From: VBDM01 sp035651815
GTDB taxonomy: Bacteria; Pseudomonadota; Gammaproteobacteria; Burkholderiales; SG8-39
Assembly (NCBI GenBank): GCA_035651815.1
Contig: DASRFB010000071.1
Span: 18,426 to 82,425 of the forward strand
Direction: 5' to 3'
Length of the DNA: 64,000 nt
Shown here: one piece after another, positions 11,655 to 21,977 of the stretch
How the letters are laid out: the number at the start of each line of letters is the position of its first letter
Position numbering within the stretch: the stretch's first letter is position 1
Program-made: the position numbers and the translations under genes
The notes under the pieces: generated by a model
What the model saw: only the letters and a program-made list of their open reading frames with translations
Database searches by the model: none
Told to the model about the DNA's origin: nothing

Positions 11655-12605
11655 TTACGCCATCGTGTGGGTCATCTCGCCGATGTCCTCGATCCACAGC
11701 TTCACCGAGTCGCCGGCATTGAGGAAGCGCTTGCGCGGCATGCCGACGCCCGCCGGCGTGCCGGTGAGGATCAGGTCGCCCGGATTGAGCGTCACGCGCG
11801 ACGACAGCATCGCGATCTGCTCCGCGGTGGTGAAGATCATCTTGCTCGTGTGCGAATCCTGCATCAGCTCGCCATTGACCCAGAGCTTGAGCCCGAGGTT
11901 CTGCGGATCGGCAATGTCGCCCGCCGGCGTGATCCACGGTCCGAGCGGGCACGAGCCGTCGAAGGACTTGTGGCCGAGCCAGTCCATGTGGAACGGCGAC
12001 GTCTCCGGCGTCTTGTCGCGGCGGCCGGCGTCGCGCGCCGAGAGATCGTCGGCGATGGTGTAGCCCGCGACGAAGTCGAGCGCCTTCTCGACCGGGACGT
12101 CCTTCGCCGTGCGGCCGATGACCGCGGCGAGCTCGACCTCCCAGTCCATCATCCGGCAGTACGGGGGGATTTTGACCTTCGCCCCGGGTCCGACGATCGT
12201 GCTGCGCGAAGCCTTGATGAAGTGCCAGGGCTTCTCGCCGCGCTCCTTAGCCGTCGGACCGGGCTCGCGCCCGTGCGCGCGCGCCATCTCGATCATATGG
12301 TCGGTGTAGTTCGCGCCGGCGCAATAGATGTTGCCCGGGTGGAGCACCGGCGCGAGCAGCTTCACGCGCTTCGCCGGCACGCCCTTCGCGCGGCTCTTGC
12401 CCGCGATGATGCGCTCGGCCGCGAGCGCGAGGCCCGAGCGCGCCGTCCTCCAGTCCTGAAGGATCGCGAGCACGCTCGTATAGGCCGCGTTGCCGAGGAT
12501 GGCGGCGGGATCGTAGACCTGCTCCTCGACCAGTATCCCGGCGCGGGCCTCGCGCCCGGACTGATAGCTCACCAGGCGGTAGCTCACGGCGGCCTCGGCG
12601 ATCAT
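11655..12605 (-). CDS. Fumarylacetoacetate hydrolase-family protein
   Basis: This 316-residue FAH-fold protein is of the type that hydrolyses or decarboxylates 1,3-diketo acids and 2-hydroxy-dienoates late in aromatic breakdown. Family landmarks are NYTDHMIE, DWEVELAAVIGR (metal-binding acids), GYTIADDLSARD and the C-terminal ILTGTPAGVG. Its ATG overlaps the stop of the upstream FMN reductase gene (ATGA), so the two are coupled. The first roughly 90 residues form the usual N-terminal FAH cap. Confidence 0.88.
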   Translation of the reverse strand: MIAEAAVSYRLVSYQSGREARAGILVEEQVYDPAAILGNAAYTSVLAILQDWRTARSGLALAAERIIAGKSRAKGVPAKRVKLLAPVLHPGNIYCAGANYTDHMIEMARAHGREPGPTAKERGEKPWHFIKASRSTIVGPGAKVKIPPYCRMMDWEVELAAVIGRTAKDVPVEKALDFVAGYTIADDLSARDAGRRDKTPETSPFHMDWLGHKSFDGSCPLGPWITPAGDIADPQNLGLKLWVNGELMQDSHTSKMIFTTAEQIAMLSSRVTLNPGDLILTGTPAGVGMPRKRFLNAGDSVKLWIEDIGEMTHTMA

Positions 12606-13174
12606 GCGTACGCCCGCTTCACGCGGCCGATCCAGTCGCGGAACGCGGCCATCTGCTCGGTCATGATCTTGCGCGTCGGCTCGTCGAGCAGCCGGCCTTC
12701 CGCGTCGATCTTGTTCTGCGCCATGCCGATGAAGATCTCGGGCTTGCGCAGCCAGTGCACGCCCAGCCCGTCGAGGATGCGGCGCAGGTCGTACTGACCG
12801 CGCGCGCCGCCGAGCGGGCCCTGCGTGGCGCTGATCACCGCAGCCGGCTTGTCCTGGAAGGGCACCGTCGGCTTGAAGCGCGAGAGCCAGTCGATCAGGT
12901 TCTTGAGCGGCGCCGACACCGACCAGTTGTACTCGGGCGACGCGAACAGGAGCGCGTCGGCCGCGAGCACCTGGTCGCGCAGGCGCGTGACCGGCGCGGG
13001 AAAGCCCTTCTCCTGCACGTCGTGGTTGTAGAGCGGCAGGTCGCCGATGGTTGCGATCTCGAGCGCCATGCCCGCCGGCATGAGGCTGCCCGCGATCTTC
13101 AGCGCCATCAGGTTGTACGACTTGGCCCTGAGGCTTCCGCAGATGCCCAGGATCCTGTAGCTGAGGTCGGCCAT
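12602..13174 (-). CDS. NADPH-dependent FMN reductase
   Basis: This 190-residue flavodoxin-fold protein has the FMN phosphate loop GSLRAKSYN (about 14-22) and the isoalloxazine loop SPEYNWSVSAPLKNLIDW (about 78-95). It is cytosolic and is expected to supply reduced FMN or to reduce quinones or chromate. It overlaps the FAH-family gene by 4 bases and follows the molybdenum hydroxylase gene by 21 bases, so it belongs to the same operon. A redox-balancing role for the hydroxylase pathway is plausible but not shown. Confidence 0.87.
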   Translation of the reverse strand: MADLSYRILGICGSLRAKSYNLMALKIAGSLMPAGMALEIATIGDLPLYNHDVQEKGFPAPVTRLRDQVLAADALLFASPEYNWSVSAPLKNLIDWLSRFKPTVPFQDKPAAVISATQGPLGGARGQYDLRRILDGLGVHWLRKPEIFIGMAQNKIDAEGRLLDEPTRKIMTEQMAAFRDWIGRVKRAYA

Positions 13175-13195
13175 GTTGTTCTCGTTCTCCTTGGG

Positions 13196-15388
13196 TTAAA
13201 CCAGCGCCGCCTTGACCTTCTCGGGCGTGAACGGCACGTTGCGCAGGCGCGCGCCCGTCGCGTCGAAGATCGCGTTCGCCACCGCGGCCATGACCGGCGC
13301 CGCCGCCGGCTCGCCCGCGCCCAGCGACGGCTGGTCGGGGCGGTCGATCAGCGCGATGTCGATCTCCCGCGGCAGGTCCGAGAAGCGCAGGATCGGATAG
13401 CGCGCCCAGTCGAGGCTCGTGAGCTTCTTGGTGTCGAAGCGCACCTCCTCGAGCAGCGCGCGCGAGAGCGTCTGCACGATGTTGCCTTCGATCTGGTTCT
13501 TCAGGCCGTCCGGGTTGACGATCTGGCCGCAGTCGTGCGCGACGGCGACGCGCTCGACGCGCACCTTGCCGCTCGCGCGCTCCACGTGCACCTGCATCGC
13601 CACCGCGGCGTAGCCGCTGTAGTTGTCGTAGTGCACGAAGGCGACGCCGCGTCCTTCGCCGCTCTTCGGACGGCGCGGCGCCGGCCGCGGCTCCCAGTTC
13701 GCGAGCTTCGCCACCGCCTCGAGCACCGCGATCGCGCGCTCGTCCTTCAGGTGCCGGATGCGGAACTCGATCGGGTCGGCCTTCGCGGCGGCCGCGAGCT
13801 CGTCGATGAACGACTCGTTGCCGAAGGTGTTCGCGGGCGATCCCAGGCCGCGCAGCGACGACACGCGCAGCACGGTCGATTGCAGCAAGTGCAGGCGCAC
13901 GCGCGCGTTGGGGAAGACGTAGGTGGGCTTCGCGTTGCGGTCCGCGCCGTTCGGCGCGAGCTTATGCGGCTGCCCGAGCGCCGCGCCGGCGAGCACATTG
14001 CCCGCGGCCTGCCCCGACGGGCGCCCCGCGTGGCCGGGGCTCCACACCTGGTAGTCCCACGCCGCCACGTTGCCCTTCTCGTCCAGGGCGCCGCGCACGT
14101 CCATCACCATCGCGGCGCCTTTCGGCTCGTGGCCGTGCTCGTCGTTGCGCATCCATTGCACTCGCACCGGCTTGCCGACCGCCTGCGAGAGGACCGCCGC
14201 GTCGGCGGTGACGTCATCGGCGCCGTTGTGCCCGTAGCAGCCCGAGCCCTCGACCCAGATCAGGTGCACCTTCTCGGGCGCGAGCCCGAGCGTCTTCGCG
14301 ACCGCGTCGCGCAGGTTGAACGAGCTCTGGGTCGGCGACCAGAGCGTCGCGCCGTCCGCGGTGACGCTCGCGACCGCGCACGAGGCGCCGATCGACGCGT
14401 GCATCTGGTGCGGCACGTAGTATTGCGCGTGGTGCGCCTTCGCCCGCTTGAGCGCCGAGTCGACGTCGCCGTTCGAGGCGACCGCGTGCTCGGTGCTCTT
14501 GGTGCCGCGCGTGAACGCGGGCATGTCCTTCATCGCCGGCAGGGCGATCGCCTGCTTCCACTGGATCTTCAGGGCGCGCGCGGCCTTGATCGCCTGCTCC
14601 TCGCGGTCGGCGACGACGCCCACGAAGTTGCGCTTCGCGACGACGCGGACGTTGCCCGGCAGCTTCTTCGCCGCGCGCTCGTCGACCTTCTCGACGACGA
14701 AGTCGGGCGCGGGCGGCCGCACCATGCGTCCGTGCAGCATCCCCGGGACGCGCACGTTCTGCACGTACTGGTGCGTCCCGTAGACCTTCGCCGGCAGCTC
14801 GACGCGCGGGATCGGCTTGCCGATCACCTTGAGCTCGGCGGGCGATTTGGGCTTCGCCTTGCCGCTCATCGCGTGGTCGAACTTCTTGCCGCCGACCAGC
14901 TCGGCGTACGACACGCTCTTTCCGCCGGGCGCCGACACCACGGCGTCCTTCACCGTCAGGCGCTCGGCCGGCTGATCGAGCTTCGCCGACGCGAGCCCGA
15001 GCAGGGTCTGGCGCGCCTCGGCCGCCGCCTGGCGCAGCTGCGGGCCGGCGCGCATCATCGTCTGGCTGCCCACCGTCGGACCCTGGTTGGGACAGACGGC
15101 CGTGTCGCCCATCACCATGTGCACGCGCTCGAACGGGACGTCGAGCTCGTCGGCGACGAGCTGCGCGAGCGCGGTCTGCACGCCGGTGCCCAGCTCGACC
15201 TTGCCCGTGTAGACCGTCACAGTGCCGTCGCCGCCGACGGCGAGCCAGGCGTCGAGCTGCTGCAGCCTGGGGTTGGGCTGCTGCGCCCGCGCCGGAGCCG
15301 GGGCCTGGGCCGGGGCGTCGAGGGGGATCGAGAACGACACGACGAGCGCGCCGGCGCTCCTCAGGAACTCGCGGCGGTCCATCTTCAT
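13196..15388 (-). CDS. Molybdopterin-binding subunit of a xanthine dehydrogenase-family hydroxylase (IorB-like)
   Basis: This 730-residue large subunit resembles isoquinoline 1-oxidoreductase beta and aldehyde/aromatic hydroxylases, which insert water-derived oxygen into N-heterocycles or aldehydes. It starts MKMDRREFLRSAGAL, a Tat signal, so it is probably periplasmic. Molybdopterin-contact motifs include GELGTGVQTALAQ-like and PNQGPTVGSQTMMRAG; the usual active-site glutamate lies near the C-terminus in SLGAGEPAAAP. The ATG at 15388 overlaps the stop of the iron-sulfur subunit gene (ATGA). No FAD subunit and no cytochrome gene is in the operon, so the electron acceptor is unknown. Confidence 0.87.
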   Translation of the reverse strand: MKMDRREFLRSAGALVVSFSIPLDAPAQAPAPARAQQPNPRLQQLDAWLAVGGDGTVTVYTGKVELGTGVQTALAQLVADELDVPFERVHMVMGDTAVCPNQGPTVGSQTMMRAGPQLRQAAAEARQTLLGLASAKLDQPAERLTVKDAVVSAPGGKSVSYAELVGGKKFDHAMSGKAKPKSPAELKVIGKPIPRVELPAKVYGTHQYVQNVRVPGMLHGRMVRPPAPDFVVEKVDERAAKKLPGNVRVVAKRNFVGVVADREEQAIKAARALKIQWKQAIALPAMKDMPAFTRGTKSTEHAVASNGDVDSALKRAKAHHAQYYVPHQMHASIGASCAVASVTADGATLWSPTQSSFNLRDAVAKTLGLAPEKVHLIWVEGSGCYGHNGADDVTADAAVLSQAVGKPVRVQWMRNDEHGHEPKGAAMVMDVRGALDEKGNVAAWDYQVWSPGHAGRPSGQAAGNVLAGAALGQPHKLAPNGADRNAKPTYVFPNARVRLHLLQSTVLRVSSLRGLGSPANTFGNESFIDELAAAAKADPIEFRIRHLKDERAIAVLEAVAKLANWEPRPAPRRPKSGEGRGVAFVHYDNYSGYAAVAMQVHVERASGKVRVERVAVAHDCGQIVNPDGLKNQIEGNIVQTLSRALLEEVRFDTKKLTSLDWARYPILRFSDLPREIDIALIDRPDQPSLGAGEPAAAPVMAAVANAIFDATGARLRNVPFTPEKVKAALV

Positions 15389-15840
15389 GCGGCCTCCCCG
15401 GCGGCGCGCCTGACCGCGCGCAGGATGCGCATGTGCGTGCCGCAGCGGCAGAGGTTGCCGTCCATGGCCTTGCGGATGTCGGTGTCGCTCGGCTTCGGAT
15501 TCCTCGCGAGCAAGGCCGCGGCGGTCATGACCATCCCGTTGATGCAGTAGCCGCACTGCGCCGCCTGCTCCTCGATGAAGGCCTTCTGCACCGGGTGCGG
15601 CTTCTCCGGCGTGCCGAGGCCCTCGATGGTGACGACCTTGCCTTTCACCGTCGATACCGGGACCGAGCACGAGCGCATCGCCCTGCCGTCGATATGGACC
15701 GTGCACGCGCCGCATTGCGCGAGGCCGCATCCGAACTTCGGCCCGTCGAGGTCGAGCTCGTTGCGCAGCACGTAGAGCAGCGGCGTGTCGGGCGCCGCCT
15801 TGACGGCGTGCGGCTTGCCGTTGACGTTGATCGTCGTCAT
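15385..15840 (-). CDS. Two-[2Fe-2S] subunit of the molybdenum hydroxylase (IorA-like)
   Basis: This 151-residue electron-transfer subunit has both expected clusters: a plant-type [2Fe-2S] set with C38, C43, C46 and C58 (FGCGLAQCGACT...SC), and the C-terminal helical set with C96, C99, C131 and C133 (CGYC...CRC). It pairs with the molybdopterin subunit encoded immediately downstream and overlapping. It has no signal peptide of its own, so it probably travels with the Tat-tagged partner. Confidence 0.92.
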   Translation of the reverse strand: MTTINVNGKPHAVKAAPDTPLLYVLRNELDLDGPKFGCGLAQCGACTVHIDGRAMRSCSVPVSTVKGKVVTIEGLGTPEKPHPVQKAFIEEQAAQCGYCINGMVMTAAALLARNPKPSDTDIRKAMDGNLCRCGTHMRILRAVRRAAGEAA

Positions 15841-15853
15841 GCCTGTTCCTCCG

Positions 15854-16864
15854 TCAGCGCGCCATCGCGGCGCGATAGAACGTATCGTCGTAGTACTTCG
15901 CCGGATCGGCGAGCGTCTTCTGCGGCTTGCCGTACTCGGAGCGCAGGCCGAGGACCGTCTTCACGCCCTCGAGATCGATCTGCGCCCGGCGCTGGAAACC
16001 GTCCGTCGGCGAAAGCAGGATCCGGTACGAGGTCTCGGCGCCTTGCGCTCCGGCCTGCGGCAGGTTCTTCAGGAAGATCGCGATCGCCTCGTCCTTGTTG
16101 CGCGGATCGTAGAGCCATTCCACCGCGTCGACATAGGCCCGGATGTAGCCGATCACGGCCTCGCGATGGGCGTCGGCCCAGCTCTTGCGCGCGCCGCCGA
16201 CGAGCCCCTGGTAGCGCCCGAGCACGTCGATCGCGTTCGCGAGCCGGTTGAAGCCCTTCGCCTCGGCCTGCACCTCGAACGGCGACAGCAGCAGCGTGCC
16301 CGCGTGCTTCTGCTCCATGAGCTGCTGGAAGCGCTGCAGCACGCCGCCCGCGGACACGGTCTGGTAGTCGCGGCCGTGGACGAGGCCGTTGCGCTCCAGG
16401 ATCTCGAGCAGCACGAAGGCATAGCCGGTCGTGAGCGCGTCGACCGAGAGCGTCTTCCCGCGGAGATCGTCGAAAGTGCGCACGCCCGGGATCGTGACGA
16501 GCCGCAGGAACCCGTTGTCGCCGCCCATGAACGCGAACAGGTCCGGGCCGATCTTCGGCACCTCGCCCTGTCCTTCGCGGTACGCGATCAGATTGTCGAC
16601 CGCGGTCATGGCGATGTCGAACTTGCCGTCGATCAGGTTGGTGAGCTGGAACACCGAGCTCGGCGTCGGCGTGACCTTCACCTCGATCCCGTTCCGCGCG
16701 AAGAAGCCCTTCTCCTGCGCCACCCACACCGGCCAGTTGAAGCCGCCCGGGAACACGATCAGGTTGACGGGCGTGAGCGTCCTCGGCGGCTCGGGCGCCA
16801 CCGAAGCGCACGAGACGAGCGCAAGCGAGAGCATGAGCCCGAAGGCTCGGATGAGAACCTGCAT
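15854..16864 (-). CDS. Lipoprotein substrate-binding protein, NMT1/SsuA-like
   Basis: This 336-residue periplasmic binding protein is related to the TauA/SsuA/THI5 group. The lipobox LVSC places the lipidated cysteine at residue 19. The sequence NWPVWVAQEKGFFARNGIEV, split across about residues 43-62, is the usual first-lobe signature. No permease or ATPase gene is adjacent. It lies 13 bases upstream of the hydroxylase iron-sulfur gene and 9 bases after the VOC gene in one operon. It therefore probably captures the aromatic or heterocyclic substrate, or acts as a sensor. Confidence 0.82.
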   Translation of the reverse strand: MQVLIRAFGLMLSLALVSCASVAPEPPRTLTPVNLIVFPGGFNWPVWVAQEKGFFARNGIEVKVTPTPSSVFQLTNLIDGKFDIAMTAVDNLIAYREGQGEVPKIGPDLFAFMGGDNGFLRLVTIPGVRTFDDLRGKTLSVDALTTGYAFVLLEILERNGLVHGRDYQTVSAGGVLQRFQQLMEQKHAGTLLLSPFEVQAEAKGFNRLANAIDVLGRYQGLVGGARKSWADAHREAVIGYIRAYVDAVEWLYDPRNKDEAIAIFLKNLPQAGAQGAETSYRILLSPTDGFQRRAQIDLEGVKTVLGLRSEYGKPQKTLADPAKYYDDTFYRAAMAR

Positions 16865-16873
16865 ATCTCCTCC

Positions 16874-17803
16874 TTACGCCGCTGATTTCAGCGAGGCCTT
16901 GCCGCCTTTGGGTTTCTTCTCTTCCCTGAATTCCGGTATGTCCGGCCGCGCGCCCCACATGCAGAACGATTCAGGCGCGAACGGAAACTGGCGCGGGCGG
17001 TAGCCGGCCTCGTCCTCGGGCCGGATATGCTTCACCCCGACCGAGTATTCGTACACCATGCCGTCGGGCCCCTCGAAGTAGAGGAACACCGCCGACGACG
17101 ACGGATGCCGCCCGGGCCCGAAGACGATCTTCACGCCCTTCTCGCGCAGGAAGTAGTACGAGCGCATGACGTCGTCGATGTCCTCGACCTGGTGGTTGAT
17201 GTGCTGCACGCCGGGGTGCGGCGACGGGAACAGGGCGAGCGAATGATGGATCGTGCCGATGCGGAGCAGCGGCGCGTCGCCGATCCAGTCGGAGACGCGC
17301 GCGTTGCAGATCTTCGTCCAGAAGGCCTCGTCGCGCGCCGCGTTCGAGGTGCGCAGGCCGATGTGGCTGAAGTGCGTGATGCCGGCGTCGCGCGCCGGGT
17401 GATAGCGCAGCCCCGAATGGTAGGGACGCGCCACGATCTCGATGCGGTTCCCGCTCGGATCGCTCGAGGCGACGAAGGCGCGCACGCGGCGCCGCTCGCA
17501 CTCGTCCTTGGTGCCGTAGTGGACCGGGCGGCCGGCCTTCTCGAGCTCGACCGCGGCGGCGTCGAGCGCCTCGGGATCGCGCAGGTCGAACCCGACCGCA
17601 TGGTCGTTCGCCTCGCCCTCGAAGTACACGAGCGTGTGGTCGCGCGTGTCGCCGCGCGCGCCCGCCTTGTCCGAGCGGAAGTAGGCGGCCTTGCCCTCGC
17701 GTGCCACCAGCTGCAGCCCGACGATCGTCGTCGCGTACTCGACCGCGGACTCGAGGTCGGGCGTGCCGATCCGGAGGTAGCGGATGTCGTGCAGGTCGAT
17801 CAT
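16874..17803 (-). CDS. VOC-family extradiol dioxygenase-like protein
   Basis: This 309-residue two-module vicinal-oxygen-chelate protein resembles catechol/biphenyl-2,3-diol 1,2-dioxygenases. Probable Fe(II) ligands are H147 (FSHIGL), H201 (VQHINHQV) and E252 (VYEYS), the usual 2-His-1-carboxylate set of type I extradiol enzymes. It leads a leftward operon with the binding protein, molybdenum hydroxylase, FMN reductase, FAH-family and CMD genes, consistent with hydroxylation followed by ring cleavage. The C-terminus has a lysine-rich tail. Its start codon lies 5 bases from a dispersed palindrome. Confidence 0.82.
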   Translation of the reverse strand: MIDLHDIRYLRIGTPDLESAVEYATTIVGLQLVAREGKAAYFRSDKAGARGDTRDHTLVYFEGEANDHAVGFDLRDPEALDAAAVELEKAGRPVHYGTKDECERRRVRAFVASSDPSGNRIEIVARPYHSGLRYHPARDAGITHFSHIGLRTSNAARDEAFWTKICNARVSDWIGDAPLLRIGTIHHSLALFPSPHPGVQHINHQVEDIDDVMRSYYFLREKGVKIVFGPGRHPSSSAVFLYFEGPDGMVYEYSVGVKHIRPEDEAGYRPRQFPFAPESFCMWGARPDIPEFREEKKPKGGKASLKSAA

Positions 17804-17808
17804 TCAGC

Positions 17809-17928
17809 TGTCATTCTGAGCGCAGCGAAGAATCTGCTTTTGCTTGTCATTCTGAGCGCAGCGAAGAATCTGCTTTTCGTCGTGCGACACGAAAAGCAGA
17901 TCCTTCGCCAAAAGCGGCTCAGGATGAC
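17809..17928. repeat. Dispersed palindromic repeat, copy B with tandem left arm
   Basis: This is the same family as the repeat at 9501-9584, but the left arm is present twice in tandem: units beginning TGTCATTCTGAGCGCAG at 17809 and 17845, spaced 36 bases apart. They are followed by one right arm with GAAAAGCAGATCCTTCG and CTCAGGATGAC. It fills the gap between mmsA and the VOC gene, both leftward, and would separate or attenuate the two transcripts. Confidence 0.85.
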
Positions 17929-17949
17929 CGGTTCGCATTCGCTCACCGG

Positions 17950-19476
<1,527 letters not shown>

Positions 19477-19534
19477 GCGGACCTCTTCGAGAAAAAATGG
19501 GGAGCGGCGAGCGGGCGCTGCTGGGATGCGGGGA

Positions 19535-19540
19535 ATTATA
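19535..19540 (-). promoter_or_regulatory. Putative mmsA -10 element
   Basis: A perfect minus-strand TATAAT lies in the context CGCTATAATTCC, about 60 bases upstream of the mmsA ATG. No convincing -35 is visible. The sdhC upstream region carries the same GCTATAAT string, which supports it as a real -10 in this genome. Confidence 0.35.
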
Positions 19541-19565
19541 GCGGGTTCCCGGATACAATCCGCTC

Positions 19566-19587
19566 GGGCGCCCGAGCGCCCCTTTTT
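19566..19587 (+). promoter_or_regulatory. Terminator-like hairpin abutting the MFS start codon
   Basis: GGGCGC-CCGA-GCGCCC is a perfect 6-bp stem with a 4-base loop. It is followed by C and five T residues, and the next base is the A of the downstream ATG (19588). This leaves no Shine-Dalgarno. A TACAAT box (19554-19559) lies just upstream. The element could terminate or attenuate transcription, or mask the start codon. Confidence 0.5.
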
Positions 19588-20817
19588 ATGGCCGAAGCCA
19601 CCGTCCCCGCCGACCGCTACGCCGCCTTCAGGGTGCGCGACTTCCGCCTGTTCGCGGTGGTCGTGCTGCTCTCGGCCGTGCTCCAGCAGACGCAGGCGGT
19701 CGCCCTCGGCTGGGACATGTACAACCGGACCGGGTCCGCGATGGCGCTCGGGCTGATCGGGCTTTCGCAGTTCGTGCCGGCCATGCTGTTCTTCCTTCCC
19801 GCGGGCGAGATCGCCGACCGCTTCGACCGGCGCAAGGTGATGATCGCCTCGTTCGTGCTCTGGGGCACGGCCTCGACCGGCCTGGCGGCCGCCGCGATCG
19901 CGGGCGCCGGAGCGGGCTGGCTCTACTTCTTCGCGGCCGTTAGCACGACCGGACATGTCATCAACCGGCCGGCGAGAGACGCCCTGCTTCCCCAGCTCGT
20001 CCCCGGCCCGGTGTTCCCGAACGCCGTCGTGTGGAGCTCGAGCCTGTATCAGCTGGCGTCGATCTCGGGACCGGCGGTCGCCGGCTCGATGATCGCGGTC
20101 TACGGGGGCGCGAGCATCGTGTACGGCACGAACGCCGTGCTGATCCTCGTCGCGCTCGTGCTCGCGACGCGCATCCCAGCGCGCGCGGCGCTCCCGGCGC
20201 GCCGCGCGACCACCTGGAGCGACCTGTTCGCCGGGCTCGCGCACGTCTGGCGCACGCCCGTCGTCCTCGGCGTCATGTCGCTCGACCTGCTCGCCGTGAT
20301 CTTCGCCAGCGCGACCGCACTGCTCCCGCTCTACGCGCGCGACATCCTGCACGTCGGCCCGCGCGAGCTCGGCTGGCTCTCGGCCGCGCCCGCGATGGGC
20401 GCGCTCGGGATGGCGTTCCTGCAGGGCGCGCGCGAGCCGCGGCACGTCGGGCGGGCGTTCTTCATCTCGATCGCGGGCTACGGCCTGGCGACGGCGGTGT
20501 TCGGGATGTCGACCTCGTTCTGGCTTTCGCTCGCGGCGCTGGTCGGCGTCGGCGCGATGGACAACATCAGCGTGGTGATCCGGCAGACGGTGGTGCAGCT
20601 GTATACGCCGGACGAAGTGCGCGGCCGCGTGTCGGCGGTGAACCGGGTGTTCATCCAGTCGTCGAATCAGCTGGGGGCGTTCGAGTCGGGGGCGCTGGCG
20701 ATGCTGACGACGCCGGTGTTCGCGGTGGTGGCGGGCGGAATCGTTACGGTGGCGATCGCGGCCGCCGGAGTCCGGATATTTCCGGAGCTGAGAAGACTGG
20801 GAAGCCTTCCGCGTTAA
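19588..20817 (+). CDS. MFS transporter, EntS-like (MFS_3)
   Basis: This 409-residue inner-membrane protein has about 12 hydrophobic segments and the MFS loop motif GEIADRFDRRKVM after helix 2 (about residues 72-85). RDFRLFAVVVLLSAVLQQTQ and the RDALLPQLV loop resemble EntS-type exporters of siderophores or drugs. The start ATG at 19588 directly follows a terminator-like hairpin, which is odd. It converges on a second, unrelated MFS gene with only 5 bases between the stop codons. The substrate is unknown. Confidence 0.85.
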   Translation: MAEATVPADRYAAFRVRDFRLFAVVVLLSAVLQQTQAVALGWDMYNRTGSAMALGLIGLSQFVPAMLFFLPAGEIADRFDRRKVMIASFVLWGTASTGLAAAAIAGAGAGWLYFFAAVSTTGHVINRPARDALLPQLVPGPVFPNAVVWSSSLYQLASISGPAVAGSMIAVYGGASIVYGTNAVLILVALVLATRIPARAALPARRATTWSDLFAGLAHVWRTPVVLGVMSLDLLAVIFASATALLPLYARDILHVGPRELGWLSAAPAMGALGMAFLQGAREPRHVGRAFFISIAGYGLATAVFGMSTSFWLSLAALVGVGAMDNISVVIRQTVVQLYTPDEVRGRVSAVNRVFIQSSNQLGAFESGALAMLTTPVFAVVAGGIVTVAIAAAGVRIFPELRRLGSLPR

Positions 20818-20822
20818 CGATC

Positions 20823-21974
20823 CTATAGCTTCTCGAGATTCCGCCTCAGCCAGATTCCGAGCAGCAGGTACCCGACCCCGAACGCCACGATCGACGGCGC
20901 GTAGTCGAGCAGCCCCACGCTGAACCCCATCCCCGCCGCCCCCACCGCCTGCCCGATCGCCCACGCCGACGAGTACATCGCGACGCCCGTCCCTCGCGCG
21001 GTCGACGACATCTCGGTCGCCTTGAGCTGCAGCGTGTTGTGCAGCATGTAGAACGAGAACCCGAGACCGATTGTGCAAACGAACAGCACCGGCCACAGCG
21101 GGATGAACGCCGTCGCCGCGAAGAAGATGCAGCACCAGATCCCGCCCCAGAGCACCAGTCCCCGCTGCCCCAGCTCCATCAGCAGCCGCCGCACCATGAG
21201 GCCGTAGAAGATGCCGCCGACGCCGAAGCCCGCGAGGATCGCGCCCGCGAGCGTGAGGCTCATCCCGAACTTCACCTTGAAATACGCCCCGAGGAACGAG
21301 AACGGCCCGAAGAAGAAGAACGTCTCGATCGCGCCGACCGCGAGCACGCGCCGCACGCGCGGCTCGTGCGCGAGGCGCAGGTGCGTCGCGAACGGGTTGC
21401 CCTCGATCTTCTTCCCGAGGTCGCCGGCCCACTGGCCGCGCGTGCGCACGAGGAGCACGGTCGCGACGAAGAGGAAGATCGTGCCGATCAGCGCGAAGGT
21501 GCCGCGCCAGCCGACGAGGTCCGTCACGGCGCCGCCGATGAAGGGCCCGAGCGCCTGGCCCGAGATCGTGCCCATCACGAAGCGCGCGATCACGGGCTGC
21601 CGATCGGCCACCGCGACGCGGTCGCCGATGTACGCCATGCCGAGGATCACCGGCGTCGACGCGAAGGCGCCGGTGACGAAGCGCATCGCCGAGAGCGACG
21701 CGATGCCCTGGGCGAGCGCGCAGCCGTAGCAGCCCGCGCCGGCGCAGAACAGCGTCAGCGTGACGACGCGGAGCTTCCCGAAGCGGTCGCCGAGCGGCCC
21801 GTGGACGAGCTGCGCGCAGGCGTACGCGATCGCGTAAGCGGTGATGACGACCGCGGTTGCCGACACGCTCGCGCCGAAGTCCGCCGCGAGCTGCGGCAGC
21901 ATCGGCTCGATGACCCGCAGCGCAATGCCGGAATTGGTGCTCGCGAGCGCGAGAAGGAGGATGGCTTCGCGCAC
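20823..21974 (-). CDS. MFS transporter, 12-helix
   Basis: This 383-residue inner-membrane major facilitator has the signature GPLGDRFGKLRVVTL after helix 2 and a repeated motif in the second half. N-terminal ALASTNSGIALRVIEPMLPQLAADFG is typical of the CynX/YhhS-like and arabinose-efflux-like groups. The only in-frame start is GTG at 21974, only 3 bases from the repeat at 21978-22054, so its ribosome site would lie inside the repeat. It was probably once followed, or is now preceded, by the Bug gene in a leftward run. The substrate is not deducible. Confidence 0.83.
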   Translation of the reverse strand: MREAILLLALASTNSGIALRVIEPMLPQLAADFGASVSATAVVITAYAIAYACAQLVHGPLGDRFGKLRVVTLTLFCAGAGCYGCALAQGIASLSAMRFVTGAFASTPVILGMAYIGDRVAVADRQPVIARFVMGTISGQALGPFIGGAVTDLVGWRGTFALIGTIFLFVATVLLVRTRGQWAGDLGKKIEGNPFATHLRLAHEPRVRRVLAVGAIETFFFFGPFSFLGAYFKVKFGMSLTLAGAILAGFGVGGIFYGLMVRRLLMELGQRGLVLWGGIWCCIFFAATAFIPLWPVLFVCTIGLGFSFYMLHNTLQLKATEMSSTARGTGVAMYSSAWAIGQAVGAAGMGFSVGLLDYAPSIVAFGVGYLLLGIWLRRNLEKL

Positions 21975-21977
21975 GAA

